Shown here: positions 33,727 to 46,199 of the stretch, in pieces | Numbering within the stretch: the stretch's first letter is position 1 | Layout: each line of letters opens with the position of its first letter | Source: Flammula alnicola | Taxonomy: Eukaryota; Basidiomycota; Agaricomycetes; Agaricales; Strophariaceae | Assembly: GCA_015499995.1 (NCBI GenBank) | Contig: JADNRV010000004.1 | Coordinates: forward strand, 682,001-746,000 | Direction: 5' to 3' | DNA length: 64,000 bases | The notes under the pieces: generated by a model | The model's input: only the letters and a program-made list of their open reading frames with translations | Told to the model about the DNA's origin: nothing | Database searches by the model: none | Translations under genes and position numbers: made by a program

Positions 33727-33900
33727 GATAAGATCGTGTTTGTTAGACTCTGAGTATGGGTATGATCGAGTTGACCAAAATAAAAACCAAAGCCATTTCT
33801 TCAGATAGACCTCAAGCTTCGATCAAGGATGTAAAAAACATTTAGAGTACAGGGAAATCTCTATGGACTGATTGATGATGCGAAATTTTCATAAATAAAT

Positions 33901-35027
33901 CTACGGATTCTCTGTCTTCCAACCCAACCAAATTACATAGTTCTTGCCAAGGAGATTGTTAGGCATGTGCCAAATTTCCCAACCAGGTTTACTCAACCAC
34001 GACTCGAGAAATTCCCGCATGACATCCGCTGCACGTAGCTCCGAAACCACAAGCACTGCTGTTCTTCCTGAATTGGTGAGATGGTCCACCGTGGTTAGAA
34101 ACGGAGGGATCAATGAGGGGTGATATATGCAATCGACCGCAAGCAATAGATCAATGGGCTGGTCTTCAGTGTTGTATATTTTAACCCTCTGAGAAGTCGA
34201 GGCAGATTCGATGGCTATCCAGTCCAGCTGCTCAACCGAGACGTTCTTCCCTTTCTCACCCGCTGATGGATTTGCAGGCCATCCAGGAAAGTTAAGAGCG
34301 ACGTTTTTCTGAATCAGAGGTATCAAAGGCCCAATATCCGTCGCTGTGTAGTTCCGCACAAGAGGCGATAGAGCAATGCTCAGCAGACCGGTACCGGCGC
34401 TACATGAGATGTCAGAGCACGAGGGCAGCTAAACTGACGAGAAAAGGGCAAACCCGAGTTCAAGAACGTGTTGGGTATGGAGTATATCGCGATTTAAAAT
34501 ACTTGGAGTTGAACCAGAGTAATATTGCTGTAGGACCAGTTGTCCAAAATCAATACTAATGGCTGAACATTAGGGCGAAAGAATTTCGAAAGATAATCCT
34601 CACAGACCTGGCCTTCCAGAGGACACTGCCGGTGTCTCCTTTCCTACTATGCAAAGCAGTTTTGTCTTGGAGGAGCTCAACCTCTATGGTCTTCTCCATG
34701 CACTGAGCAACCTTTCTTGGCTTTGGTCTCCTGTTCCCGGTGGGTGAAATGGCAGCCGTAGCAGGAGGGAGCACATTTTGTAGCTCAAACTTTATCTCGA
34801 GAACATCTTTGTGGGAGTCGACGTAACCCAAGCCACGGAAACCATTCGGATTATCAGAAACACGGTTGCTCAGTAGCTCTGAGTATAGAACGAAGACCTA
34901 ATTTATAGCGGTTGGTTGAGTTGAATGATACGACAGCACAACTTGAAGTGAACGAGAGCACCTCTTCATCTGCGTCTGTGACGCGTTCACAATCGTCAGA
35001 AAGAACAACGGGCCCCTTTGTAACCAT
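33901..35027 (-). CDS. EFM6/METTL21D-like protein-lysine methyltransferase
   Basis: Second class I methyltransferase in tandem. It starts at ATG 35027 (VTKGPVVLSDDCERVTDADE). A 64-nt intron fits between EEVLSFTS and KLLSNRVSDNPNGFRGLGYV. Then EVELLQDKTALHSRKGDTGS with VLWKASIDFGQLVLQQYY, motif I HVLELGAGTGLLSIALSPL, acidic loop NYTATDIGPLIPLIQKNV, and LDLLLAVDCIYHPSLIPPFL-like DLLLAVDCIYHPSL (post-I, D-C-x-Y), ending WLGWKTENP and TAG 33903-33901. The double Asp/Cys pattern and TGS-VLW element match the EFM6/VCPKMT branch better than its neighbour does. It may start a little further upstream. It is divergent from the RhoGAP gene (302 bp). Confidence 0.75.
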
Positions 35028-35329
35028 TTCCTCGACGTTGTTTGTATTTGGTATCACCGCAGAGGTTACTGGTTATTGTGCGGAGTGCATTGTGGCTGCA
35101 CCACTGCTAAATAGTAAAAGACGATTGTAAGGGTTGGACAAGGGTCGAGGGAGAGATTCCCGCATGCGGACAAGTAAGGGCCAATCGACACGTGAGAATA
35201 GATTACTGGGAAAGCGAAATGAAAAATCGTCTGCGTTACCGTAACCTGTTCTCCATCTCCCTTTATCTTTCCGGCCGACTTCTGACGGAGGCTTCAACAT
35301 ATCCTGGCATACAAGACGCTCTCCGGGCG

Positions 35330-38041
35330 ATGGCGGAGGACGGATATACGTCTTCAACGGCATGGGAGAGTGGCGACAACTCTGACCTCCAGAGTCACAG
35401 TGCATACGGACGTCCATCTTTCCACTCTCTCGATTCTGTAGAGGAAAACTCGACATCTGTTACTCATGTTACTTCTATCTCGCCCCATCCTCGTTCGAGC
35501 ACAGACTTGGCCGTTAAGTCGCCACCATCTCAGCCTTGGCGGGACAGTTCATCACTCCCGACAGACCGTCGCGACACGTTGTCTACCATACATAGTGGCA
35601 CGCCAAGCTTGGTGGAACCAACATTTGATGAAAATGTTCTACGTGCACTCTGTGAACTCGATGTATGCAATAATCTGTCCTTCCCTCCTGCATTTATTAC
35701 GCTATTGCTCGTCTGACTCGTCTTTATTATTTCAGTGCGGTGTGCCCTTGCTTCTCGATCGAATAAAGCAGGGCATAGTATCATGTAGGGTGAGCGTATA
35801 CAAGCACTCGTTTCCTCACTTTACTAACACCTATTTCAGGAAGCGTCGGTGTTCTTCAAGAAACGGGCAATGGTTGAAGACGAGTACGGGAAGACACTCC
35901 AGAAGCTGGCTCGGACGTCGTCCGAGGTGTATTCTCTAGGCGACGGGAAAGCCGGGTAAGTGCTCGTTATGTCACTCGAGGCTCTGCTCATCGCACCAAA
36001 GATCTTTCGTGTCGGCATGGCAATCCTCTATGAGGATTCATGAAGCAATGGCTGAGAATAGACTGCGCTTTGCGCAGCGCCTAAATGAAATGAGCGAGGA
36101 ATTGAGTAACCTTGTGAAGGAAGTGGACAAAAATAGGAAACAAGTGAGTCTTTTACTACTTCTATGTCATGGTTACAGGCTAACTAAGGGATAATGCCTA
36201 GACCAAGGACCTCGCCAATAGATATGAGCGAGCATTGCAGGAATCTGAAGGGATTACAGAGAAATGCAAAAACCGCTTGGACTTCACATCGGAGGAACTG
36301 GAAAGAGTATTACTGCAGAAGGAAGGCGAGTCTATCAAGGATACTGGGATGGCAAATCGGACGGGAGGTGCTGGAGGAAAGCGTGTGATTGGCAAAGCGG
36401 TCGCCAAAGGAGGGATGCTTTTAAAGGGAAAGAATCCCGGAAATGTCTGTTTTTCTAGTACCTCGCTTATCCTGAATGAAAGGCTCAACTTTTCTCGTCA
36501 GATTCAACGTCAAGAAGATGATATTCGCTCTAGGTTATCAACTGCCTCGGACCAATATCGCAAGGCTGTGACAGAGACACAAGCCATGCGACAGGAATAT
36601 TTTAACTTTCAGTTGCCTCGGATATTGCGCGTAAGTAGTCATGATTTAAAAAATAAAAATAAAAAACTTATTCTCAGTGGCACTCCGCTTGATAGGCTCT
36701 CAAAGAATGTGCCGACGAAATCGACCTCGGAACCCAATATCATTTGACAAGATACGCGTTCCTTTTTGAAAGCATAGTTTTGAGTGATGGCTCGACGCTA
36801 GTGCCTCCGACTGAAGAAGGTATATTTGAATGAGCAGCTCTATTTTCCTACACACTTCTTGCTAATTATTTCACTATAGGTCTCGGCCTGAAGGCTACCA
36901 TAGAAACGATCGACAACCGTGGTGACTTCAAGACTTATATGCAGAACTATGCATTCGCACGTGGCAATGGTGCTCCTCGAGGACCGCGTAGGGAAGGTCC
37001 TTCAGATGAAGGTTTCGTAAGTCATAAATGCATTTAGACCGAGTCATTTGTTAACATGCTCAATAGTTGCCTCCTTTGCCTACGTTTAGCGACAAGGCAC
37101 ATGTCGCAGTGACTCCGACTACTAGCGCTCCCAATGGTGTCCAGGATAAGGGCCGCCCGACCTTTGGCGTTGATCTTGCTGAACAAATGATAAGGGATAA
37201 TGTTGAAGTTCCGCTTATAATGGTGAAGTGCTGCGAAGCCATCGAGAAGTACGGTCTTAGATCGCAAGGAATTTATCGGCTTAGCGGAACAACAAGCAAG
37301 GTTGCGAACCTCAGGCAGAAACTAGAAAAAGGTACGTTAATAAATGCTTACATATTATTATTGCTAGTTGGATGACCTAATTCCTTTACTTTTCTTAAAT
37401 TTACCCTGTGTAAATATAGATCTAGAGGCGGTTGATTTGGATGCGCCAGAATGGTCGGGAGATATAAATAACGTCGCCAGTGTCCTGAAAATGTGGTTGC
37501 GTGAGCTGCCCGACCCTCTGCTTACCGATTCGCTGCATCAGGGATTTATTGAGGCTGCGAGTGCGTGAAATCGTTCTGAGAACTGACCGGAGAAATTGTG
37601 ACTGATATCGGCTCTATTTTGACAGAGATTGAGAACGATAGACTACGGCATATCCGGCTACACGAACGCGTCAACGAACTTCCTGATCCCAATTATGCAA
37701 CTCTGAAGTACTTCTTAGGTCACCTGCATCGGTAATTCACCACTTACCGTTTACACGGGAAGAGAAACGTACTGACCCCGCTCTCCAGGATCAACCAGCA
37801 CTCTGCTGAAAATTCGATGTCAAACCAGAACCTTGCGATCGTCTTTGGGCCCACCCTCTTTGGCCTGCACGCGTCCATTAACGGGCAGGGTGGGGTAATG
37901 GCTGACACATCCTTTCAGAATATGGTCCGAATTTTCTCCATGATTAAAGATGCGTGCCACACTTACTCATGCTTTGGACCCTAGGCCATTGAAACCATTC
38001 TCAACCACTACACGGATATCTTTATCGACGAATCAGAATGA
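35330..38041 (+). CDS. RGD1: F-BAR domain RhoGAP, Rgd1-like
   Basis: Links curved plasma membrane to Rho GTPase inactivation in polarity and cytokinesis. The ATG at 35330 gives MAEDGYTSSTAWESGDN; an in-frame ATG at 35219 would add 37 residues. F-BAR: FDENVLRALCELDCGVPLLL, EASVFFKKRAMVEDEYGKTL, QKLARTSSEVY, AWQSSMRIHEAMAENRLRFA, then coiled coil to FQLPRILRALKECADEIDLG. RhoGAP: FGVDLAEQMIRDNVEVPLIM, IEKYGLRSQGIYRLSGTTSK (arginine finger in GIYRLSG), LKMWLRELPDPLLT, TLKYFLGHLHRI, NQNLAIVFGPTLFG, ending LNHYTDIFIDESE with TGA 38039-38041. About eleven introns. Full-length and apparently intact. Confidence 0.9.
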
Positions 38042-38541
38042 TCATATGTTGTTATCCGTTTGAAATGCAACCTCTATCGTCGCCTCCCTTTTTTCACGGC
38101 ATACCTTCGATATACCCACACACACTTCCCTGTGTTTTTATGCGCATGCTTTGGTCAAGGACGCTTTGTTGGTAACCTACTTTCATTACTTTTTCTCAAC
38201 CCCACAATCTGTAATTCCTATCTCAATGTGTATAAGACCCTTCGGATTCCCACTGTTCATAGTATTATTTATTTGCTATCACGAATTGCCATACATTAGG
38301 TACCATAGTAATCAATGGAGGCTGCCGTGAATTTCGGTTAGTTCGTGACCAATTTTGTGTTCCAATTTTAGGGCCCGTGGCTAATAACGGATCTACGCAT
38401 CTGGTCAAAGAGCGAAAACAACAGCAGCTTGAAAAACCATATAGTAGACATCTGGAAGCGAAGAACCCGAGGTGCGGTTCCGATTCTATTGGTCAATTTA
38501 AGGTTTCCTGCTGATGACGAGAGCCCAGACATACCTCAATT
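38042..38541. other. Convergent 3' flank RhoGAP / F-box gene
   Basis: 500 bp between two 3' ends. It is T-rich after the RhoGAP stop. No gene or repeat seen. Confidence 0.4.
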
Positions 38542-39725
38542 TCAACTCTGGACGAGCATCCAGACTTGATTCACGTCGAGAATCCACTCTGCCTGCGAAG
38601 GAAAAACGATGCGCCGCAATGACGGACAAGCCCGACTCCACTCTCTGCAGAGCGCGAGTTCTTCAAGGGAATCCGCTCTTCCCACACCATCAACGCCCGT
38701 CGGCGATAGGTCAAGGTATGAAAGCTGATGGAAGGCATTCAATACAGATGACAGCCCCGCTAATATTCTCTGTGCAATACAAAAAAAGTTTGCGGGGTAT
38801 TAGAAAGGGATCAATATAATAGACGAATGGACCCGAGAGAGAAGAGACTCACGATGCCAGAAAAAGAGTAGTGCAGGGTGTGTCGGAGGGCGAGCTTCAC
38901 GCGCAAGCTTTCCACAGTGGGAAGGTACGTCGAAATGTTGCGCAAGAGAAGAGGACGGACTGACATGGCTGATAAGTCAAGGTACCGAAGGGGTACCGTT
39001 GTGCAGGTCATGCGGGGCAGGTTATCGCGATTCACATCGGAATCCTGGCCGATGAGAGAGAGATACTGGACTGGGCGACCCGGCAGCAGAGACGCAGCGG
39101 CGTCGGCTGAACCACGGAACGAGGAGAGCTGCTGCAGCGCGTCAGCGGGCACGTCCAGCGCCGAATGCAGGTCGGATAATCTGAGATGACGTAAATGGGT
39201 GAGAGACGCCAAGAAGGCAATGAGAATGCCCGTATACGGTTGGGCTCCCTTCGCGCCTTCGGCACCTAGGGCACACGACCGGAGCTGGGAAAATCGACTG
39301 TCGCGAATCACCCGTTCGACGGCGTGCATGGGTGGTCGCTGATACCCGGGAATGAGGTTCGCTGGTCCAAGGAACAGGTCAAGCGTTTCGAGGGCCACGA
39401 GCAGCCGGACGACGTCGGCGAGCTGTTCGCAGGCGTTCGCAAGGTACGGCGATGGTGGAGCAGACGAAGAATCAACCTGCCATCGGATGTGCAGCTTTCT
39501 TGACGATTCGAAAAGGTGCGCCCGCCGTCGCATAGCATCGCACCACCCTAGGGTTTTGTACGGCAGAGGTGAATTTTCTGTGAGGACATCGGTGATATAA
39601 ATGGATGAGTAGAGAATGCGCTCTGCGACGGCGTTGAAGCGCAAAGAAACACGGGCGGCAATGGCGAGCGAGGACGGTGGAAGTTCATTGAAGACGGTGG
39701 TGAGTGTCTCATTAGGCAGCGCCAT
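38542..39725 (-). CDS. F-box protein
   Basis: Putative substrate adaptor of an SCF ubiquitin ligase. The ATG at 39725 gives MALPNETLTTVFNELPPSSL, then AIAARVSLRFNAVAERILYS, a canonical F-box starting at residue 2. The rest is Leu-rich and irregular (LVALETLDLFLGPAN, LASLTHLRHLRLSDLHSALD, PLRYLDLSAMSVRPL, LSYLDLSPTGVDGV), reminiscent of degenerate leucine-rich repeats seen in the very large agaricomycete F-box families. One intron (about 38820-38740) separates FSGI from RILAGLSSVLNAFHQ. The C-terminus could be DVNQVWMLVQS as read (stop 38542) or continue through another intron. Substrate unknown. Confidence 0.75.
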
Positions 39726-40155
39726 CAAGAGCGTTGACAAGCAGTTAATTGTGGATTAGGGATTGACGATGCCCGGGAGCTTTCTCTCGCTAGATGGTGA
39801 CCAAAAGTCGTCAAAACCAGAAAAGGATTGGAAGAAATGCGGCAGTTACCTATATCAAACGGCGAATCTCCGGGAAAACTTGATGGGGTATACGTCGGGG
39901 AGCGGAAGATCGACGGAGGTACGTCCGCCGCAGACGAGAGTGAGCGATGATGGCAGTCAATAAGAATCATGAATGCGTTTGCATGAAGTTAATGTACCCT
40001 GAGGGTAAGCATTTACGTGGGAACCTGTCCAAGGAGGCGAAGCACCGCTCTGGGAGCCAACTCAAGTATCCAAAGATGAGTGCGAAAGGAGATAAATAGA
40101 ATAAAAGTACAGTATGGGTACAAAAAATGCAAACAGACTAAATCCACACCAGAAT
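39726..40155. other. Intergenic F-box gene / H4 3' flank
   Basis: 430 bp holding the F-box promoter and the H4 3' end. Nothing else supported. Confidence 0.4.
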
Positions 40156-40628
40156 CTAAGCACCGAAGCCGTACAGCGTACGCCCTGAGCGCTTCAGAGC
40201 GTAGACGACATCGAGAGCTGTTACAGTCTTCCTCTTTGCGTGTTCTGTGTATGTTACCGAGTCGCGAATGACCTGTAGGAAAATTTATGTCAGAAAAAGG
40301 TGGGGATGGAAAGTGGCACTGATACTAACGTTCTCGAGGAAGATCTTGAGAACACCACGGGTCTCCTCATAGATAAGACCAGAGATACGCTTCACACCTC
40401 CACGACGAGCCAGACGACGAATGGCGGGCTTTGTGATACCTGGTGCCACTGTCAGCCAACCCAAAGACGACAAAGAAACGAGCCGCGTACCCTGGATGTT
40501 GTCACGAAGAATCTTGCGGTGGCGCTTGGCTCCGCCCTTTCCGAGTCCCTACAAGTTTCTAAGTCAAGTTGTTCACAAGCAGCTGAAAAAAATTAGCGCA
40601 CCTTTCCACCTTTTCCGCGTCCAGACAT
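40156..40628 (-). CDS. HHF1: Histone H4
   Basis: Core histone. The ATG at 40628 gives [20 protein letters not shown], then [40 protein letters not shown] and [20 protein letters not shown], ending [20 protein letters not shown] and TAG 40158-40156. Length is the usual 102 residues after Met removal. Three introns cut the frame (after GRGKGGK, after NIQG and after FLENV), in contrast with the intronless histone genes of yeasts and animals. It is divergent from H3. Confidence 0.97.
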
Positions 40629-40907
40629 GTTATTTAATTGAGGGTGGTGGGTGAGTGTGTGTTGTGTGTGTGGTGGGTGCAAGAAAGCGGGATGGCAAGT
40701 CACAACACTCCGCCCGTGGTTATATAATTGCGCACAGTGGCTGTGCTGCATTTCCCGTTTGTTGAATCAACGACAGGCGCGGAGGTCACGTGGGACACGC
40801 GCTCGCGTTTGTATATAACCAGGGCCCGATTTGGACTCGAGCCCCATCTACTCTCGCCACCACCACCACCACCACCAGTCACCAACACCTTTCCGTTATC
40901 ATCAGCA
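40629..40907. promoter_or_regulatory. Divergent H4/H3 promoter
   Basis: 279 bp shared by both histone genes. Two TATA-like elements point outward: TTATATAAC on the minus strand (read from about 40726 to 40718) for H4, and GTATATAACC at about 40810-40819 for H3. GC-rich CACGCGCTCGCG (40796-40807) lies between. The H4 leader is a CA-repeat (TG-rich at 40655-40680 on plus) and the H3 leader is a CAC/CCA repeat (40858-40879). Confidence 0.6.
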
Positions 40908-41431
<524 letters not shown>

Positions 41432-42276
41432 AGGAGAGGGGCTTCATCTTGTTTTCTAATTACTACTGTACTCCTAGTGTATTTTCCTATTTATATTATT
41501 ATCATTGCCTCTTATGATATTCGTGTGTTTATCAGTCCGCCAGTGGCTTATTTTCATTCTCAATGAAGCACAATCCGCAGCGTACAGAAGGGAGTTTCGC
41601 GTAAGCATCACGATACCAACTTTGAGTAACTCTTGTTTCAGCTACTGACCGATTTTTTCTAGTGGCTATGGTGCAAATGATGTTTATTTAGGCGCCCTTG
41701 ATGCCACTGTTGTCTGTGAGTGTTCAGTTACAGTGTGGGACGAAAGTATGATGACCAATATGGTGACCCACTGCCCTAATTTAGCAATTGATGCGTCATC
41801 ATCGTGCTCGTCACCGTTCATCGGAAGCGCAGCAGAGCGGCCCAAGTCGGCCTTTTCAAATCAACCAATGACCATCGACCATATCTTGGCAAGGCTCTCG
41901 CCTTGTTATACTACGGTCTACTAGGTAAGCTACTCCAGACGCACACAATTCTCAGACTCGCACAGGAGATGTCTAGCAATGTAAAACCGATCTTAGCTAG
42001 CCGCCTCCACTGAAATCCCCGATCGATATATTATCCAGACATTTCAATTCACATGGATTGTTGTCGCTTGGCTGCCGCGTCCGTGTCACCGCTATTCCCA
42101 AATCCTTCATATACTCGCCGGTCGAGCGCAGTTTTACCACTTTCTTTATTGCTTTTCGCCAACACTCCCTTGCTGGTCACTTTGCCCATCATCCTCACGC
42201 TCAGCCGTCCCATTTGTTTTCTTTTTATTGTCCCTTTGTTTTACAGTTTTCACCTCGCTATTCTTCGATCGACACG
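41432..42276. other. Intergenic H3 to aspartic protease
   Basis: 845 bp. A few plus-strand open fragments (for example one holding HRPYLGKALALLYYGLLGK at about 41870-41925, and GYGANDVYLGALDATVV near 41665-41715) look protein-like but do not join into a model. It could be a decayed gene. Not recognised. Confidence 0.3.
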
Positions 42277-44235
42277 ATGCTACCGTCGCCGCCCCTATTT
42301 GCTGTAATTTTGCTCTCGTTATCCCTCCAAACATCCGCAGCACCGCAGGCGGATAACGCACCAAACGCGCCAGCTGGCCTGTCCATGTCTCTCAAGAAGC
42401 GGGCGCCTTCTCCCCGCACGCCAGAGGAATGGGGTATCTGGGCTAAAAATCACCGAGAAGGCCTGGAGGCCAAGTATGGGAATACTCGTCACGAAAAACG
42501 TGGGGCAGGAACGAATCTGTGCGTATTCTATTGCGTATGTGTTTCCACAATACTAATAGCTCTCGTTGATAGTCTAAGCAATCAGAATGGAGATTCGAGG
42601 TATATTTTCTCGTCGATTTAGGTGCCTCTTTGCTACGAAGCTGATGCTCGCAAATCAAGCTACTTTGGCTCAATAGCCATTGGCACACCACCTAAAGCGT
42701 TCAACGTCATTCTCGATACGGGTTCCGCGTGCGTGTTGCCCAACCTCAACATTCTGATTACTAATTTCCTGGATAGAGACCTCTGGATCGCAGACTCAGC
42801 ATGCATAACAGGTTGCGAATCTGTGCCCACCTTCGACTCCGCCTCTTCCTCGACGTTCCACAACCAAAGTACGAGTTTCAGCATCACCTATGGCAGTGGC
42901 CGAGCAGCGGGCTCGCTTGGCTCCGATGTCGTCCAGATGGCCGGGTTCTCCGTGGCGAACCAGGTTTTCGCCCTCTGCAATCTGGTGTCCTCTGGCCTGC
43001 TGAATAACCCCGTTTCTGGTCTCTTGGGCCTGGCGTTCCAGACCATCGCGTCGTCCAAGGCTACGCCACTGTGGGAGACACTAGTCACGAGTGGCGCATG
43101 GGATTCGCCACTCATGGCATTTCAATTGACGCGGTAGGGTTTGCGACACCGTAAAGGTCCAAAATTAACTGACTGCTGCGCTTTGTTATTTCTCTACTTT
43201 CTGTGCCTTAGGTTCCTCAATGATTCTTCAGTACAATCCCAGGAATTCGGCGGATCTTTCTCTATGGGTGGGAATAAAACTTTACTGAAAAATGTCCCAT
43301 ATATCTAATTAGCCCCTTATTTTTCTAGGTTTCACAAATACAAGTCTGTACACAGGAGACATCGACTATGTCAATTTGCCAGTACAAGGTTCATACTGGA
43401 TTCTACCTATTACATGTCTGTTGTTTTATCTGCCATCAAGCGTCCCTCGTTATTGACCTGCACAATATAGCTATGACGGTGCAAGGAAACAGCGTTAGCC
43501 TACCCTCCGGACAAGACTCCTACGCCGCCATCGACACAGGCACGACCCTCGTCGGTGGTCCATCCACGTACATCTCCCAAATATTTGCCCAAATACCCGG
43601 TTCGTCACCTGGAACGGGGAATTTCCAGAACTACTACACCTATCGTAGGTCTCCTCTCACAACCGTCAACCGTTGCCGCATTAACCATTCATCTTTCGGC
43701 TGTATATAGCTTGTGACACCACCGTCAATGTTACTCTCTCCTTTGGCGGTACGCGCACTTGGACAATCAGCCCGGCCGATTTCCAGCTTTCGCGATTGAC
43801 GCGGTCTACCTGCCTCGGAGCGTTCTTCGAGCTCTCAACAGGAAGCTCCGCGCCATCTTGGATTATAGGCGATACCTTCCTTGTACGTCGCTCTTGTGCC
43901 TATTATCGCAGCTTCTCCTCTTGCACAAACTGATGCCGCCTCTCCTGGCACAGAAAAACGTCTACTCCGTATTCCGCTACCAACCTCTCTCGGTCGGCTT
44001 TGCTCAGCTATCCCCGGCTGCACTAGCAGAGGATAACTCGAACACCCCTGTACCCTCCGCAACGATCGGCTCCGCCACCACTGTATCTGCATCGGCCGGC
44101 TCACGGCAGAGCGCTAACGGCGGACTATCACTGCGCCCTACCACTTCCAACCAGTTCATATTTGCCCCAGGAGCCGCCATCGTCCCTCTACTGGTGTTCT
44201 GCACGATAAGCCTCTCCGCGGGGGTCTTGCTATAA
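42277..44235 (+). CDS. Pepsin-like aspartic protease, secreted or GPI/membrane-anchored
   Basis: Family A1 endopeptidase. The ATG at 42277 gives a signal peptide (MLPSPPLFAVILLSLSLQTS, cut probably after SAA), then a basic propeptide with KKR and EKR sites. Catalytic sites: VILDTGSADLWIADS (first Asp, split by an intron inside the motif) and SYAAIDTGTTLVGGPSTYIS (second Asp). Flap region ITYGSGRAAGSLGSDVVQMA and the end WIIGDTFLKNVYSVFRY are typical. After the catalytic domain comes a Ser/Thr/Ala-rich stalk and a hydrophobic tail (IVPLLVFCTISLSAGVLL) to the TAA at 44233-44235, which fits a GPI-anchor signal or a membrane segment, as in yapsins. About seven introns. Substrate unknown. Confidence 0.9.
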
Positions 44236-44537
44236 ATAAAGTATGCATTCGACAAACAAACAATTTAGGGTTAAGTAGATTAGGCGTAGTGTATATATCT
44301 CACCGGACATTGCCTCTATTTAATATCTTTATTGTAGAATACCAACATAATATAAGTAGCTTGCGTAGTACCAAAAAATCGCCATATGAGCCATGTGCTC
44401 TATAATCCTGGTGTACAAGGCGCAACAGGTGGTGTTTATCGACTATTCGATTCTCAAGAGAGACAGCAAAGTATGAGTAGTGATGGCCGTTGGAGTTCGA
44501 GCCATTCATCGATGTCCAGTCTATTATCTGCATGCCG
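44236..44537. other. Convergent 3' flank protease / rhomboid
   Basis: About 300 bp between two 3' ends. Nothing recognised. Confidence 0.35.
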
Positions 44538-46199
44538 TTACTTCGATTCAACTTTCGATGAAACCTCTCGTAGGTATCGCCAATACGAAGGCCCGTATTT
44601 GTAATATAACACACCAAAGGCAGCGCCTCCCAGATGTGCCCAGTGGTCGAAGTGTCTATCAGTGACGAGTTAGTCAAAACCATCAAGTCAACAGGAGAGC
44701 GAAACGGAAGGACGAACCTCCAGCCACGCAAAATGCCAATCATATCTAATGCCACGAGGCCACCGACGCCGTACTGGATGTTAATTGGATATGTCGGGGG
44801 TATAAACAACGCGACCTGCGAGTCGGGGAATGCCAACGCTGTCAACGTCACCGAAGCATAGATCGCGCCTGATGCACCGAGACTGGGCAGAATATCCAGC
44901 ACCTTTGTCTTCGTCGCGGTCTGGGAGGCAGAAGCGGCCGTTGCGGCGACGGCGCCTGCCCATGTTTCCGTTCTTTGTGCAGTGTTTACGGGAGACGCGA
45001 GATGGGACACTAGACGAGGGTACCGGAATTTTGCGCTTACGATGTGGGAGACAAGGCCGGAGAACATTCCAGCTGTTCATGTGCAGTGTTAGGAGGATAC
45101 GTCCCACTGAAGGCCATGCACGTACCCGAGATGAAGAATGTGAGGAAGTGGTATGCAGACGTGGATTCCAGAACTTCGGGCTCTGCCTTATTTTGTTCTC
45201 GGAGAAGATAATAATACGCCGCAGATCCTATGATCAGAATGTCAGCCTTTAGTAAATTTAGATCTCGAAGTCTTCGTACCAAAGCTTTCTAATGCCAGGC
45301 AATTGAACAACAGGTGAATTGCCGATTTATGGCTAGATGAATTAGAAAAATTAATTAATGTCAGTCAGAATGGCATATTACACGTTGCTGAAAAACTCTT
45401 ACCTAAACATACTCGTCAAGAGGGTAATCGACAGACCCGACAAGGGATTGTGCATGAATCGCGTGTTCATGAATCCCTGCCACCGCTTGACCTTCCACGC
45501 TGCCCATACTGCGGCATTGAGCAAACAAATCTTCCAACACAGGCGTTTCCCTTCTGATGCATCGGCGTATGGTTGCATAACAGACACACACGCAACATTT
45601 ATCCACGGTCGAATCAGGACAGGCAGTTGCTGTATAACGCTTTGCATAGTGGCAAGCGTTTCTCGAAGGCCCTGATAAACCATTAGCCTGAATTTACTGG
45701 CATATCCCTCTCACGGTATCCGACTTACCTGTATCAGCTCTGCAGTTTGAGCTCTCTTCAAATCCGTGTTCGTGATGGGCTTCACACTCCAAATTGAAGA
45801 CACGGCGGCCATCCTTTCCGTCCAGTATTCTGTCTCGATAGATGTTTGCGTTGCAGCAACGGAGAACGCCAGAAACGAAGTTATAGATGCAAACTTTGGA
45901 TCGTATGTTAGTGGGATACTATGCCGTACGAAGTACGAGCCAGTACTCACCAAAATTTGTTTCCGAATCCCGGGTTTGCCTATCTTCTCATAGAATGAAG
46001 GTCCCCTCTTAAAAGTAGCTTCAGGTGTATCTCTGAGTGGTGGACTGGGAGTGGTTGCTTCCTGTCGAAAACATCGTGAAGGCCGCAAGAAAGAGCGTGA
46101 AGGCGTCTGCAAAAATTGGCGGATTGGAAGCGTTCGAGGACTACGACCCCATGGTGAAGACGATCTCAACGTTTTACACCGCAGGGTTGTCCAAAGCAT
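44538..46199 (-). CDS. PCP1: Mitochondrial rhomboid protease, Pcp1/PARL-like
   Basis: Intramembrane serine protease of the mitochondrial inner membrane, processing dynamin-like Mgm1 and other presequence proteins in yeast. The ATG at 46199 gives an Arg-rich presequence (MLWTTLRCKTLRSSSPWGRS, then RTLPIRQFLQTPSRSFLRPS). The first TM is FASITSFLAFSVAATQT; the rhomboid core has KSAIHLLFNCLALESFG (His/Asn-rich TM2), the catalytic serine motif LGASGAIYASVTLTALAF and the catalytic His in FDHWAHLGGAAFGVLYY. It ends near REVSSKVESK at TAA 44540-44538. Eight or so introns. An ACGCGT box at 46234-46239 is 35 bp before the ATG. Confidence 0.9.
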
